Shown in pieces: positions 30,880 to 39,992 of a DNA stretch of 64,000 bases (the stretch's first letter is position 1; the number at the start of each line of letters is the position of its first letter). Origin of the DNA: Psychrobacter raelei. GTDB taxonomy: Bacteria; Pseudomonadota; Gammaproteobacteria; Pseudomonadales; Moraxellaceae. The stretch is from positions 2,728,001 through 2,792,000 of the forward strand of contig NZ_CP093310.2 in assembly GCF_022631235.3 (NCBI RefSeq), written 5' to 3'. Both the position numbers and the translations under genes were made by a program. The notes beneath the pieces are model-generated. The model did not search any database and was not told the origin of the DNA. It saw only the letters and a program-made list of their open reading frames with translations.

Positions 30880-31587
30880 ATGTCAACAAATTATGTCAAA
30901 GCCGTCTTATTTGATTTAGATGGTACTCTAATTGATACCGCCGCTGATTTTATCCGTATTATTAAGCGTATGTCAGAGCAAAATGGCTGGCAATTACCGC
31001 CAAGTCAAGCCATTCGTGAGCAAGTATCGGCCGGTGCAGGTGCTATGGTGAGCCTAATGCTCAAGCACAATGAGCAGCCGCTTACTGAAGAGCAGATTCA
31101 GCACTACCGTCAGCAATTTTTGGATGAGTATGAGGCCGATATCTGTGTTGACAGCCAGGTGTTTACAGAGCTTGAGCCACTGCTAAGCTTTTATGAAAAA
31201 AGCGGCATTCCTTGGGGAATTGTCACCAATAAGCCGCGCTATTTGGCCACCAAATTATTACAAAGCCTTGCTCTCGATGAGCGCTGCTCAGTGCTGGTCT
31301 GCCCCGATGATGTGAGCAATACCAAGCCTGACCCTGAGCCTATGTATTTGGCATTAGAGAAGTTAGAATTGCCACGCGGTATTGCCAACAGTGTGATTTA
31401 TATCGGGGATCATATCCGTGATGTGCAAGCAGGTAGTGCAGCAGGCATGACGACGGTTCTGGCCAGCTATGGCTATATCCCGCCAGAGGACCAAGATGAC
31501 TTGGAAGCTTGGGGCGCCGATTATATTGCCGACACGCCCAAGGCCTTGGTGAAACTACTGCGCTCAAAGCAGTTTGATTATTTATAA
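30880..31587 (+). CDS. mupP: HAD phosphatase, probably N-acetylmuramic acid 6-phosphate phosphatase MupP
   Basis: A HAD-superfamily phosphatase of 235 residues. The nucleophile Asp12 and Asp14 are in LFDLDGTLIDTAADF, motif II is GIVTNKPR, and the metal Asp pair is in YIGDHIRDVQAG. Sequence alone fits phosphoglycolate phosphatase (Gph) as well. Position directly after ubiG and before an SDR gene is that of MupP, which feeds the anhydro-MurNAc recycling pathway to UDP-MurNAc in Pseudomonas. So I favour MupP; that preference is inference from context. Confidence 0.8.
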   Translation: MSTNYVKAVLFDLDGTLIDTAADFIRIIKRMSEQNGWQLPPSQAIREQVSAGAGAMVSLMLKHNEQPLTEEQIQHYRQQFLDEYEADICVDSQVFTELEPLLSFYEKSGIPWGIVTNKPRYLATKLLQSLALDERCSVLVCPDDVSNTKPDPEPMYLALEKLELPRGIANSVIYIGDHIRDVQAGSAAGMTTVLASYGYIPPEDQDDLEAWGADYIADTPKALVKLLRSKQFDYL

Positions 31588-31625
31588 CTTAGTACTTATA
31601 ACTTAGTATTTATCACTTAGTATTT
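31584..31625. repeat. Three tandem 14-bp units between mupP and the SDR gene
   Basis: The unit is ATAACTTAGTATTT with one or two changes between copies at 31584, 31598 and 31612. The first copy overlaps the mupP stop codon. Confidence 0.8.
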
Positions 31626-31664
31626 ACCATTTAATAAAACCTCTACCAAAATAGTAGTGACCTT

Positions 31665-32441
31665 ATGACTCAACCTGTTTTAACTCATGAAGCGATACGC
31701 ACCTTTAACCCTGAGCCCAATTGTCTAGAGGGTAAAACCATCTTAGTCACTGGCGCCGGTGACGGCATTGGCCGCGTGGCTGCTTTAACCTATGCCAAAT
31801 ATGGCGCCACTGTATTACTGCTTGGCAAAACATTAAGCAAGCTTGAGGCGGTCTATGATGAAATAGAAGCCGCTGGTGGTAAGCAGCCAGCCATCATGCC
31901 GATGAACCTAGAATCAGCCAGCTATAGCGATATGCAGCAATTGGCCAATCTCATCCAAAGTGAGATTGGTACGCTGCATGGCGTGTTACACAATGCTGGT
32001 ATATTGGGGACCCTAACCCCGCTTGAGATGTATGATGTGGTGACCTTCGAGCAGGTAATGCGAGTGAATACCACTGCCACCTTTATGCTCACTCAAGTGC
32101 TTATGCCCTTGGTCACATCTGTAGATAACGGCTCATTTGTGTTCACAAGCAGCTCAGTGGGTACGCATCCTCGCGCATTCTGGGGCGCGTATGCCTTATC
32201 AAAACAGGCGGTGGAAGGCATGAGTGACATATTCACTCAAGAAACCCAAAATACCACCAGCCTACGCTTTAACTGTATCAATCCTGGCGCCACCCGCACC
32301 AACATGCGCGCCCATGCCTTTCCCGGCGAGAACCCTATGTCATTAAAGACTGCTGAGGACTTAATGCCGGCATATGTCTGCTTAATGAGCGATGCCAGTA
32401 TTGGGGTTAGAGGTCAAGTTATTGCATTACAACCTAAATAA
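31665..32441 (+). CDS. Short-chain dehydrogenase/reductase (YciK-like)
   Basis: 258 residues of the classical SDR fold. The NAD(P) loop is TGAGDGIGRVAA, the NAG motif is HNAGILG, and the catalytic Ser/Tyr/Lys are in SSSVGTHPRAFWGAYALSKQAVEGM. Third gene of ubiG-mupP-SDR, 77 nt after mupP. E. coli YciK and the P. aeruginosa gene beside mupP are the closest in style; the substrate is unknown. A terminator follows. Confidence 0.85.
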   Translation: MTQPVLTHEAIRTFNPEPNCLEGKTILVTGAGDGIGRVAALTYAKYGATVLLLGKTLSKLEAVYDEIEAAGGKQPAIMPMNLESASYSDMQQLANLIQSEIGTLHGVLHNAGILGTLTPLEMYDVVTFEQVMRVNTTATFMLTQVLMPLVTSVDNGSFVFTSSSVGTHPRAFWGAYALSKQAVEGMSDIFTQETQNTTSLRFNCINPGATRTNMRAHAFPGENPMSLKTAEDLMPAYVCLMSDASIGVRGQVIALQPK

Positions 32442-32500
32442 AGCTGACACCTGCTAACTGTGTTTTAAACCAGTGCCCTGTCATCAAGGCTAAGTACATC

Positions 32501-32534
32501 AGGTCGCCTAACTCGTATAGGTGGCCTTTTTTTG
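32501..32534 (+). terminator. Rho-independent terminator of ubiG-mupP-SDR
   Basis: GGTCGCCTA pairs with TAGGTGGCC (two G-U pairs) followed by seven T, about 60 nt after the SDR stop. Confidence 0.8.
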
Positions 32535-32663
32535 TGACATTTTTGTGCTATGCGTGTTACCAATCCTATTTACTCTGGCTTGATAACAGGCGGCTTGAGC
32601 CTCATATATCAAGGATAGCGCCCTGATTACCGGGTGCATCTGCATAATAAAAAGGAGTCAATT

Positions 32664-32930
32664 ATGGCCGGAGGATGGGCGCGTGATGGCGCAGAACACG
32701 AACAAATGGACGCCACAGTGAATGATGCTCTAGAGCGGGCTCGCAGGGCGCTGCCAAGTGGTGAAAGCCTGCTGTATTGTGATGAGTGTGGAGAAAAAAT
32801 ACCCAAAGCACGTAGGCTAGCGCTGCCTGGTGTCGAGCACTGCGTAAAATGCCAAAGTGAAATAGAAGCTCATAGCAAGAGCCAAGAGCTGTATAACCGC
32901 CGTGGTAGTAAAGACAGTCAGCTACGCTAG
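32664..32930 (+). CDS. DksA/TraR-type zinc-finger protein (YbiI-like)
   Basis: An 88-residue protein starting MAGGWARDGAEHEQMD. The four-Cys zinc finger is YCDECGEKIP...CVKCQSEIE. Length and layout match YbiI of E. coli rather than DksA, because the long coiled-coil arm is missing. The ATG at 32664 has a good AAGGAG ribosome binding site; an upstream GTG at 32634 is unlikely. It may bind RNA polymerase like its relatives, but function is not established. Monocistronic, ending at a strong terminator. Confidence 0.85.
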   Translation: MAGGWARDGAEHEQMDATVNDALERARRALPSGESLLYCDECGEKIPKARRLALPGVEHCVKCQSEIEAHSKSQELYNRRGSKDSQLR

Positions 32931-32941
32931 CCAAGCAGACA

Positions 32942-32983
32942 ATAAAAAAGGCGCTTAGCCCTATAGGGCTAAGCGCCTTTTTT
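32942..32983. terminator. Bidirectional terminator between YbiI-like gene and ompR
   Basis: A near-perfect palindrome (GGCGCTTAGCCC with GGGCTAAGCGCC) with A and T runs on its sides, between the two convergent genes. Confidence 0.93.
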
Positions 32984-33098
32984 ATTGTCTTGTGTCTTTG
33001 ATGAGCCATGTCTTATTAGATGTGTTAATCGGTAAAATGGAGTATTGTCACCTATCAATACCCTAACAAATACCTACTAATAAATACCTACATGCAGG

Positions 33099-33845
33099 CT
33101 AGGCCTCTTCTTCATCAGGAACAAATACGTACCCCACACCCCAGACTGTCTGGATATAACGAGCCTGTGAAGGGTTATCTTCGATCAGGCGGCGTAGACG
33201 CGATACCTGCACATCGATTGAGCGCTCCATAGCACCCCACTCTCTGCCACGTGCTAAATTCATCAGCTTATCACGCGTGAGTGGCTCTCGAGGGTGCTGT
33301 ACTAAAGCTTTCAATACCGAAAACTCACCTGTGGTCAAGGTGACCACGTTACCATCACGTTTTAAAGTTCGAGTAGATAAATCAAGCGTCCATGGGCCAA
33401 ACTCCACCACCTCCACTTGCTGCGAAGGCGCGCCAGGCAGCTCACGGCTGTGACGACGCAGAACCGCTTTGATACGGGCCAGCAACTCTTTTGGGTTAAA
33501 AGGCTTAGGCAAATAGTCGTCAGCACCCGCCTCAAGGCCAGCAATACGATCACTGTCTGAGCCTTTTGCAGTGAGCATAATAATAGGGATATCACTGTTC
33601 TCTTCACGCAGGCGCTTACAGATAGCAATGCCATCTTCACCGGGTAGCATTAAGTCTAATACCACCAAGGAGAATAACTCGCGCTGCATCAGTTTATCCA
33701 TTTGGCTGCCATCATGGGCGGTACGCACCACGAAGCCATCATCTTCCAAAAAGCGCTGTAGTAAAGAGCGTAAACGGGCATCATCATCAACCACCAAGAT
33801 ACGGTGGGTTAAACTGTCGGTATTGTTGATTTTATTGTCTGACAT
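33099..33845 (-). CDS. ompR: OmpR-family response regulator
   Basis: 248 residues. Receiver domain with the acidic pair in LVVDDDARLRS, phospho-acceptor Asp in LVVLDLMLPGEDG, MLTAKG and PKPFNPKELLAR. The DNA-binding domain is OmpR-like (LTTGEFSVLKAL, REPLTRDKLMNLARGREW, AMERSIDVQVSRLRRLIE, TVWGVGYVFVP). In many gammaproteobacteria the osmosensor kinase envZ follows directly; here no kinase is adjacent, and a terminator closes the gene. The partner kinase must be elsewhere if it exists. Confidence 0.92.
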   Translation of the reverse strand: MSDNKINNTDSLTHRILVVDDDARLRSLLQRFLEDDGFVVRTAHDGSQMDKLMQRELFSLVVLDLMLPGEDGIAICKRLREENSDIPIIMLTAKGSDSDRIAGLEAGADDYLPKPFNPKELLARIKAVLRRHSRELPGAPSQQVEVVEFGPWTLDLSTRTLKRDGNVVTLTTGEFSVLKALVQHPREPLTRDKLMNLARGREWGAMERSIDVQVSRLRRLIEDNPSQARYIQTVWGVGYVFVPDEEEA

Positions 33846-34054
33846 ACTAGGCGTCCTATTGTTATTTTATTTAATATGGCTTAATTATACACATTTAGCG
33901 CTAAAGCTTATGGCGCAAGTTTAGCAAATCACGATTAAAGCGTATTTTTGATAAAAGGGCTATCACTCATTATTATAAATTGATTATAAAGGGGCAATGG
34001 TTTTAAAGGGTACTACTTATTCGCTTAAATTATTATAAGAGACTCATTATTTAT

Positions 34055-34216
34055 ATGGGAGTGTTTGGGCTATTTATCAATCTTTTTATTCCCTATCCCT
34101 TATTGTCCGGTATTTATTATTATTTTAAGCGTCTTTTAAATCCTATACAGCAGCGCTTTATCTGCTTGTCATTTATGCGGCTGCTAGTTATCTGGTTGCT
34201 GTTTATGCGCGGCTGA
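34055..34216 (+). CDS. Possible small membrane protein ORF (low confidence)
   Basis: A 53-residue frame, MGVFGLFINLFIPYPLLSGI at its start and LLVIWLLFMRG at its end, rich in Leu/Ile/Phe with two possible membrane segments. The ribosome binding site is poor (AAGAGA about 14 nt upstream). It spans part of the imperfect repeat. Hydrophobic short ORFs arise by chance in A+T-rich DNA, so this may not be a gene. Confidence 0.2.
   Translation: MGVFGLFINLFIPYPLLSGIYYYFKRLLNPIQQRFICLSFMRLLVIWLLFMRG
34160..34214. repeat. Imperfect 30-bp tandem repeat
   Basis: ATCTGCTTGTCATTTATGCG at 34160 and ATCTGGTTGCTGTTTATGCG at 34190, both followed by GGCTG or CGGCTG, look like a diverged tandem duplication. 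Confidence 0.6.
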
Positions 34217-34492
34217 CACAGGTTTATTTTAGCGCAGTTACGTTTGTCTGATAATGACGGTGCTTTTAATAAACCATCTTTAGACGATATAGTATCTGTA
34301 TTTAATGACACCAAGCGTCGGCTTTTATTACCCACATAAAGCAGATAAACTGTAGCAATTAATTAGTGTATAAGATTACGCAAGAAATTACACACTTATT
34401 ACATAGTAATGCTGTATGTGTTTGTTAATTTAAGCAGACAAAATCACATAAATAAACATTAATAAGCAAAACCATTTTTATTATCTCAGCTT

Positions 34493-34501
34493 TTGCTATA
34501 A
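34493..34501 (+). promoter_or_regulatory. Extended -10 promoter of tex
   Basis: TGCTATAAT, an extended -10 element. It overlaps the upstream ATG at 34501, so translation must start further on, at 34534. Confidence 0.6.
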
Positions 34502-34533
34502 TGCCAACCACATTTCTTAACTTCGATACGGAT

Positions 34534-37050
34534 ATGAACCAAACCGATACTACAACTGCCAACACCCCTACCAGCCAAAGCAGCAGCAATTTGCCGGCTG
34601 ATGTCATTGCCAACATCCATAATAAGCTTGCAAAAGAGCTGGGTATTAAGCCTGCGCAAGTCGATGCGTTTGTTAAGCTTTACGACGAAGGTGCTACGGT
34701 GCCGTTCATCGCTCGTTATCGTAAAGAAAAAACACAAGGCTTAGACGACAGCCAATTACGTGCTTTGGAAAAAGGTTTACACTACGAGCGTGACATGGCC
34801 TCACGTCGTGCTAAGATTCTTGAGCTACTGCAAAGCCAAGGTAACTTAACCGAAGCGCTGCAATCTCGAATTGAGCAGGCCACCTCTAAGCTTGAATTAG
34901 AGGACATCTACCTGCCTTATCGCCCTCGCCGCCGTTCATTGGCTGCTAAAGCCCGTGCTGCAGGTCTGGATAAGGTTGCTAAAACTCTACTTAATAATGA
35001 AGTCACGCCACTTGACGCCCTAAGCGATTACAGTCTGCCTGAGACTATCACTGATGATACCGGCGCTGAGATTGACGTTGATTTTTCAGATACCGAAAAA
35101 CAATTAGCCGGCGTGGAAGCCATTATCATCGATGGCTGGACCCAAGAGCTTGAGCTACTTGATAACTTACGTAGCGGTTTTGCTAAAACTGCCACTATCA
35201 ATTCAAGCCTAGCTTCTGACGAAAAACGTGAGGTGGGTGAGAAGTTCGCTGATTATTTTGAGCATAGCGAAAGCTTAGCACGCCTGCCCAATCATCGCCT
35301 GCTTGCGATGCTACGTGGTCGTCAAGAAAATGTATTGGTGCTTAAAGTCGATGGTGAAGATACTCCTTTTGTCGATAAAGTTATCAATAAATTTGAGCTT
35401 GAAAATACCAAGCCTCAAGAGCGTCATGACTTTTTAATAACTGCTGCCAACAGCTTGTGGAAGGATAAGTGGCGCCCGCATTTAGAGCACCGCTTATTGA
35501 CCGAAAAACGTCTGGCCGCAGAAGCTGATGCTATTGATGTCTTCGCCAGTAACTTACAGCACCTATTAATGGCCGCCCCTGCCGGCCGTAAAGTTATTTT
35601 AGGTGTGGATCCTGGTATTCGTCATGGTGTAAAAATGGCGGTGATCGATGCACAAGGTCAAGTCATGCAAGATGGCGAAGGTAAGCCGGCCATAGCGACA
35701 GTCTATCCATTTGCCCCCGATAACAAAATGGATGAGGCTAAAGCAACTATTGCTCAGCTGTTAAAAGACCATCAGGTAGAGCTTGTGGCAATCGGCAATG
35801 GTACGGCCAGCCGTGAAACCGATGCCATGATCAAAGAGCTGATTGAAGCCGATGAGACCATCACAGCCAAAGCCGTCGTGGTCAATGAATCAGGCGCTTC
35901 TGTGTATTCTGCCAGCGAGCTTGCCAGTGATGAGCTCGCTGATTTAGACGTCTCTATCCGCGGTGCAGTGTCTATCGCCCGCCGTCTACAAGACCCCTTA
36001 TCAGAGCTGGTTAAAGTTGAGCCAAAAGCCATTGGCGTGGGTCAATATCAGCATGATGTGAACCAAGCTCAGCTGTCTGACAGCTTAGATAAAGTGACGC
36101 AAGACTGTGTGAACGCAGTTGGTGTGGATGTCAATACCGCAAGCCCTGCTATCTTAGCCCACATTGCCGGTCTAAACCGTAACGTCGCTCAGCAAATTGT
36201 CAACTACCGCAAAGAACATGGTGCATTTACTAACCGTGAGCAGCTAAAAGATGTGCCCAGACTTGGGGTAAAAACCTTTGAACAAGCAGCGGGTTTCCTA
36301 CGCATTCGTGATGGCGAAGAGCCGCTGGATGCTACCGGTGTGCATCCAGAGAGCTATGACTTGGTGAAAGCCATATTAGACAAGTCTGGCAAGTCAATTG
36401 CTGACGTACTGGGTAATGACAGCCTTATCAATACGCTAAGCACCGATGGTATTGACGCAGCCAACGATGACAACATCAGCATTGCCGCCATTAAACAAGA
36501 GCTTTCTAAGCCTGCTCATGACCCTCGCCCTGAGTTCAAAACAGCTCAGTTTAGAGACGACGTAAACAGCGTAAGCGATCTAGAAGAAGGCATGCAGCTT
36601 GAAGGCGTGGTTACCAATGTGACTGGTTTTGGCTGCTTCGTGGATGTTGGCGTACATCAAGATGGCTTAGTGCATATCTCTGAGATGGCCAACGACTTTG
36701 TTGAAGACCCCATGAACTTGGTTAAACCCGGTGATATCGTCAGCGTTCGCGTTATTTCAATTGATGCCAAACGCAATCGTATCGGCTTTAGCATGAAATC
36801 AGAAGATGCCGCTTCGGCCAAACGTGCTACTAGCCCGCAGCGCAGTACTGACAAAAACGCTGAGAATGCTGCGACTAAGCCGGCCAAGGCCCGCAAAAAT
36901 AGCCGTGCTAAACCTGCCAATAAAGCCGCTCGTACTGCCAATACCCGCAGTGATAAGCCAAAGCCTAGCAAATCTGCTAAGCCCAAAGCTGAAGAGGCTA
37001 AAGTAGGCTCACTCGGTGCCTTGCTACAGCAAGCCGGGTTAAAAAAATAA
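34534..37050 (+). CDS. tex: Tex-family transcription accessory protein
   Basis: An RNA/nucleic-acid-binding protein related to Spt6. From the ATG at 34534 it has 838 residues; the frame extends to an ATG at 34501 that lies inside the promoter -10, so it is not used. Domains in order: TexN helical region (VPFIARYRKEKTQGLDDSQLR), YqgF/RuvC-like (KVILGVDPGIRHGVKMAV), helix-hairpin-helix (NTASPAILAHIAGL, FTNREQLKDVPRLG), and S1 (EGVVTNVTGFGCFVDVGV). The last 80 residues are a Lys/Ala/Ser-rich low-complexity tail. Confidence 0.93.
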   Translation: MNQTDTTTANTPTSQSSSNLPADVIANIHNKLAKELGIKPAQVDAFVKLYDEGATVPFIARYRKEKTQGLDDSQLRALEKGLHYERDMASRRAKILELLQSQGNLTEALQSRIEQATSKLELEDIYLPYRPRRRSLAAKARAAGLDKVAKTLLNNEVTPLDALSDYSLPETITDDTGAEIDVDFSDTEKQLAGVEAIIIDGWTQELELLDNLRSGFAKTATINSSLASDEKREVGEKFADYFEHSESLARLPNHRLLAMLRGRQENVLVLKVDGEDTPFVDKVINKFELENTKPQERHDFLITAANSLWKDKWRPHLEHRLLTEKRLAAEADAIDVFASNLQHLLMAAPAGRKVILGVDPGIRHGVKMAVIDAQGQVMQDGEGKPAIATVYPFAPDNKMDEAKATIAQLLKDHQVELVAIGNGTASRETDAMIKELIEADETITAKAVVVNESGASVYSASELASDELADLDVSIRGAVSIARRLQDPLSELVKVEPKAIGVGQYQHDVNQAQLSDSLDKVTQDCVNAVGVDVNTASPAILAHIAGLNRNVAQQIVNYRKEHGAFTNREQLKDVPRLGVKTFEQAAGFLRIRDGEEPLDATGVHPESYDLVKAILDKSGKSIADVLGNDSLINTLSTDGIDAANDDNISIAAIKQELSKPAHDPRPEFKTAQFRDDVNSVSDLEEGMQLEGVVTNVTGFGCFVDVGVHQDGLVHISEMANDFVEDPMNLVKPGDIVSVRVISIDAKRNRIGFSMKSEDAASAKRATSPQRSTDKNAENAATKPAKARKNSRAKPANKAARTANTRSDKPKPSKSAKPKAEEAKVGSLGALLQQAGLKK

Positions 37051-37112
37051 CCTAGCATTCATTGCTGCTTTGCAATCAATATCTAAAATCAAATAGAGCC
37101 GCCCATTAAACG

Positions 37113-37150
37113 ATACCCCATCAGTTGCACACAACTTGTGGGGTATTTTT
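37113..37150 (+). terminator. Rho-independent terminator of tex
   Basis: Stem ATACCCCA..AGTTG with CAACT..TGGGGTAT and then TTTTT, about 65 nt after the tex stop. Confidence 0.88.
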
Positions 37151-37232
37151 ATGCGTGACTGTTATAACTATTCATAAATATGACTGTCCATAAAAGCTGA
37201 TCACAGCTAGCCTAACTGTGATTGACAGCGAT

Positions 37233-38492
37233 TTACAGCACCTCAAACGTGATACCAGCATGCGCCTGTAGACGCTCGATTAATCTTTCGCCCATTGATG
37301 ACGCCGGCGTCCAAAACCCACCTGTTATTTCTTGCTTTGAGATATCTTGTAGTAAACAAAGCGCACTTTGAGATAACATCTGGCAAGTGCTGCCGTATCC
37401 AGGATCTTTATCGCCAGTTACTTTGGTCAACACCTGCTTGCCATGACTGCCCTCGCCAAAGAAGCGAATATCAAAGTAACCCTCGTCTCGCTCTTGTTTA
37501 TTTGGACCTTCACCAGATTGTGGTAACAGCTTGTCGTTAATCAAATCACGAGTGGGCTTAAATATCATGCCTGCAGCAAATCCGGCCATGCCCGCCACTA
37601 AGCCATAACTTAGCAAGCGACCTTTTAGTCCAGATGGCATCCACATCGCTTCATCGTATTTAAAGTCGCGGCCATACTCATAGCCACGTAGCTGATTGCT
37701 GCGATGTACCACGCGGGTATTGATAGACTCCATGATAAATGGTGCCAGCCAGCGCTTATTCTGCGCATCCCACTCAGGTACTTTTACACTATTTTGGCGA
37801 ACATTGGGGCGCTTTGGGTCATCATTTAACACATAAGGGTTGGCCAATAATTTGCGCGCGGCCTTATTGGTACCGACTTCCTCTAATATAGTGGCCATCG
37901 AAGCAAACGTACCGCCTGACAGGCCGCCTTTGGCTGCTTTGACACGCATATGAATAGTATGACAAGGCGCGTTTAATGTCTGCTGGGCATAATTTTGGGT
38001 AAAAAGCACGCCCAAATCAGAAGGCAGAGAGTCAAAGCCACATGAGTTAACAATGCGAGCGCCCGACGCTTGAGCGGCAGACTGATATTTATCAAGCATG
38101 GCTTTGATAAAAATAGCCTCACCGGTTAAGTCAACATAATCGGTACCATTGTCCACACAGGCTTTAATTAATGGCTCACCATATTTAAGATAAGGGCCAA
38201 CTGTTGAGATAATTACGCGGCTTTTAGAGGCCAGCGCATCTAAGCTTGGTGAGTCTTCACTGTCGGCAATTAAAATGGGCAAATTGCTATCACCCACCTG
38301 ATCTTTGACCTGAGTTAACTTATCTTGATTACGTCCAGCGATGGCCCATCTGACTGAGTCGGCGTTATCCTTATTAGCCTGTGATAAAAACTGATGTAAA
38401 TAAGCGGCAGTCAATTGACCAACAAAACTGGTGGCACCGTAAAGTATGATGTCATAGGGACGGCTGTCCTGTGAGGCAGTATCAGAGCTCAT
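37233..38492 (-). CDS. Saccharopine dehydrogenase-like NAD(P)-binding protein
   Basis: 419 residues. The Rossmann start is YDIILYGATSFVGQLTAAYL with AIAGRNQDKL after it, followed by STVGPYLKYGEPLIKACVDNGTDYVDLTGE, typical of the saccharopine dehydrogenase-like/trans-acting enoyl reductase group. It is not likely to be a lysine-pathway enzyme; members of this group in bacteria are often linked to lipids, but function is unknown. It is monocistronic and divergent from dapA. Confidence 0.8.
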   Translation of the reverse strand: MSSDTASQDSRPYDIILYGATSFVGQLTAAYLHQFLSQANKDNADSVRWAIAGRNQDKLTQVKDQVGDSNLPILIADSEDSPSLDALASKSRVIISTVGPYLKYGEPLIKACVDNGTDYVDLTGEAIFIKAMLDKYQSAAQASGARIVNSCGFDSLPSDLGVLFTQNYAQQTLNAPCHTIHMRVKAAKGGLSGGTFASMATILEEVGTNKAARKLLANPYVLNDDPKRPNVRQNSVKVPEWDAQNKRWLAPFIMESINTRVVHRSNQLRGYEYGRDFKYDEAMWMPSGLKGRLLSYGLVAGMAGFAAGMIFKPTRDLINDKLLPQSGEGPNKQERDEGYFDIRFFGEGSHGKQVLTKVTGDKDPGYGSTCQMLSQSALCLLQDISKQEITGGFWTPASSMGERLIERLQAHAGITFEVL

Positions 38493-38908
38493 GTTGCTTC
38501 ATCCTTTAAAAAATAGGGCATCAATAAAAAAAGGCAAGTGGGCCTTAAAATATGGCTTAAAATGTCCTTTAATTAAACCACACTTGCTTAGCACACAAAA
38601 CTACAGTTTGTAAGGAGTCACAACAGACAGGTAAGCTAATTGGGTATTTGCCGTATGGGTAAAAAAGAATTCATCTTTTATTCATGTTTTTTATGCCGCT
38701 CATGGTATCACTGTGCTACATTTAGACGTAAAATAGCTTGATGATTGCGCAGGCTAGATTGTGCTACACTAATTGACATCAGTATTGCAATTTCAAAACT
38801 GTGGGCCACACAGTTTAACCCAACTCAGTTTTACGCCGCTTAGGGTGAGCCAAACGAGTTCAGATAACATTAGTTAAAACAAATTAGTTAAAATAACAAG
38901 GCAATATT
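38493..38908. other. Intergenic region between divergent saccharopine dehydrogenase-like gene and dapA
   Basis: 416 bp, no gene seen. It includes a likely dapA promoter with extended -10 TGCTACACT (38762-38770); a related TGTGCTACA occurs at 38712. dapA has AAGGCAATATT before its ATG. Confidence 0.5.
38762..38770 (+). promoter_or_regulatory. Candidate extended -10 promoter of dapA
   Basis: TGCTACACT, about 140 nt upstream of dapA. The -35 is not clear. Confidence 0.4.
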
Positions 38909-39817
38909 ATGAGTAACCGCTATTCTGACTTTAAAACCCAACTGCAAGGCTCAATGGTTGCCTTAGTAACCCCAATGAAAGCCAATGGCGAAGTAGATTA
39001 CCCGCGCTTAGCCAATCTGATTGACTGGCAAATTGAACAAGGCACTCACTGCTTGGTTGCCGTAGGTACCACCGGAGAGTCAGCCACGTTATCTATGCAA
39101 GAACACAGTGATGTTATCCACTTTTTTGTGAAACACGTAAACGGCCGAGTGCCCGTAATAGCAGGTACTGGTGCCAACAATACTCAAGAGGCAATTCACC
39201 TAACCTCTGAGGCAAAAGCGGCCGGCGCCGATTGCGCCCTTTTAGTAGCGCCTTATTATAATAAGCCCACTCAAGAGGGGTTATACCAGCACTATAAAGC
39301 GATATCTGAGGCTGTAGATATGCCGCAAATGCTTTATAATGTGCCAGGACGTACTGTGGTCGATATTGCTCAAGAGACCGTAGAGCGTTTGGCAGATTTT
39401 GACAACATTGTCGCCATAAAAGATGCCACCGGCTCGGTAGAACGTGGCAAGCTATTAATTGACGCTTTAGGTGATCGTATTGTGGTGTTATCAGGTGATG
39501 ATGGCACGGCGCTAGAGCTGATGAAACATGGTGCCAAAGGTAATATATCAGTAACGGCTAACATTGTGCCAAAAGCGATGAGTGATGTATTTAGTGCCGC
39601 CTTAAAAGGTGACTTTGAGACGGCTAAAAAGGTGCACGACAGCATTGAGCCTTTGCACAAACTTATGTTCGTTGAATCAAGCCCCATTCCGGTCAAATAT
39701 GCTTTAAATAAAATGGGCAAAATTGAGAAAGGTATCCGCTTACCTATGGTGTGGTTAAATGAGAAGTTTCATGACCAAGTGGACGCCGGTTTGCGAGCTG
39801 CCGGTTTGATTGACTAG
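38909..39817 (+). CDS. dapA: 4-hydroxy-tetrahydrodipicolinate synthase
   Basis: Condenses pyruvate with aspartate semialdehyde, the first step towards diaminopimelate and lysine. 302 residues. Conserved parts: GTTGESATLS, the catalytic Tyr in LYNVPGRTVVDI, the Schiff-base Lys in VAIKDATGSVER and LSGDDGTALELM. dapA is followed by a BamC-like lipoprotein gene and purC, the same order dapA-bamC-purC as in E. coli. Confidence 0.96.
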   Translation: MSNRYSDFKTQLQGSMVALVTPMKANGEVDYPRLANLIDWQIEQGTHCLVAVGTTGESATLSMQEHSDVIHFFVKHVNGRVPVIAGTGANNTQEAIHLTSEAKAAGADCALLVAPYYNKPTQEGLYQHYKAISEAVDMPQMLYNVPGRTVVDIAQETVERLADFDNIVAIKDATGSVERGKLLIDALGDRIVVLSGDDGTALELMKHGAKGNISVTANIVPKAMSDVFSAALKGDFETAKKVHDSIEPLHKLMFVESSPIPVKYALNKMGKIEKGIRLPMVWLNEKFHDQVDAGLRAAGLID

Positions 39818-39841
39818 ATTTAAAGCAGTTATACCCATTAT

Positions 39842-39879
39842 TAAGATCAATGGTTACGACTAAGATCAATGGTTACGAC
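39842..39879. repeat. Perfect tandem duplication, 2 x 19 bp
   Basis: TAAGATCAATGGTTACGAC twice in direct succession in the spacer between dapA and the BamC-like gene. Confidence 0.92.
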
Positions 39880-39992
39880 CAACCGTTTCAACGCCTGTAC
39901 TTTGATACATAGTACTTTTGAAGATAAGTGGCTGTTTTATGCCAATTACCCACGCTGGGTTTGCATAAAGCGCCACTGACAAAGGATTTCCC

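Larger units (their letters stand above)
33846..34533. other. Long A+T-rich spacer between divergent ompR and tex
   Basis: About 690 bp. It holds a possible 53-residue ORF, an imperfect 30-bp repeat (34160 and 34190), and the tex promoter near its right end. I see nothing else definite. Confidence 0.5.

Noticed and set aside
34120..34335. A 71-codon minus-strand frame in the ompR-tex spacer
   Set aside because: Arbitrary basic composition, no ribosome binding site, overlaps the repeat.
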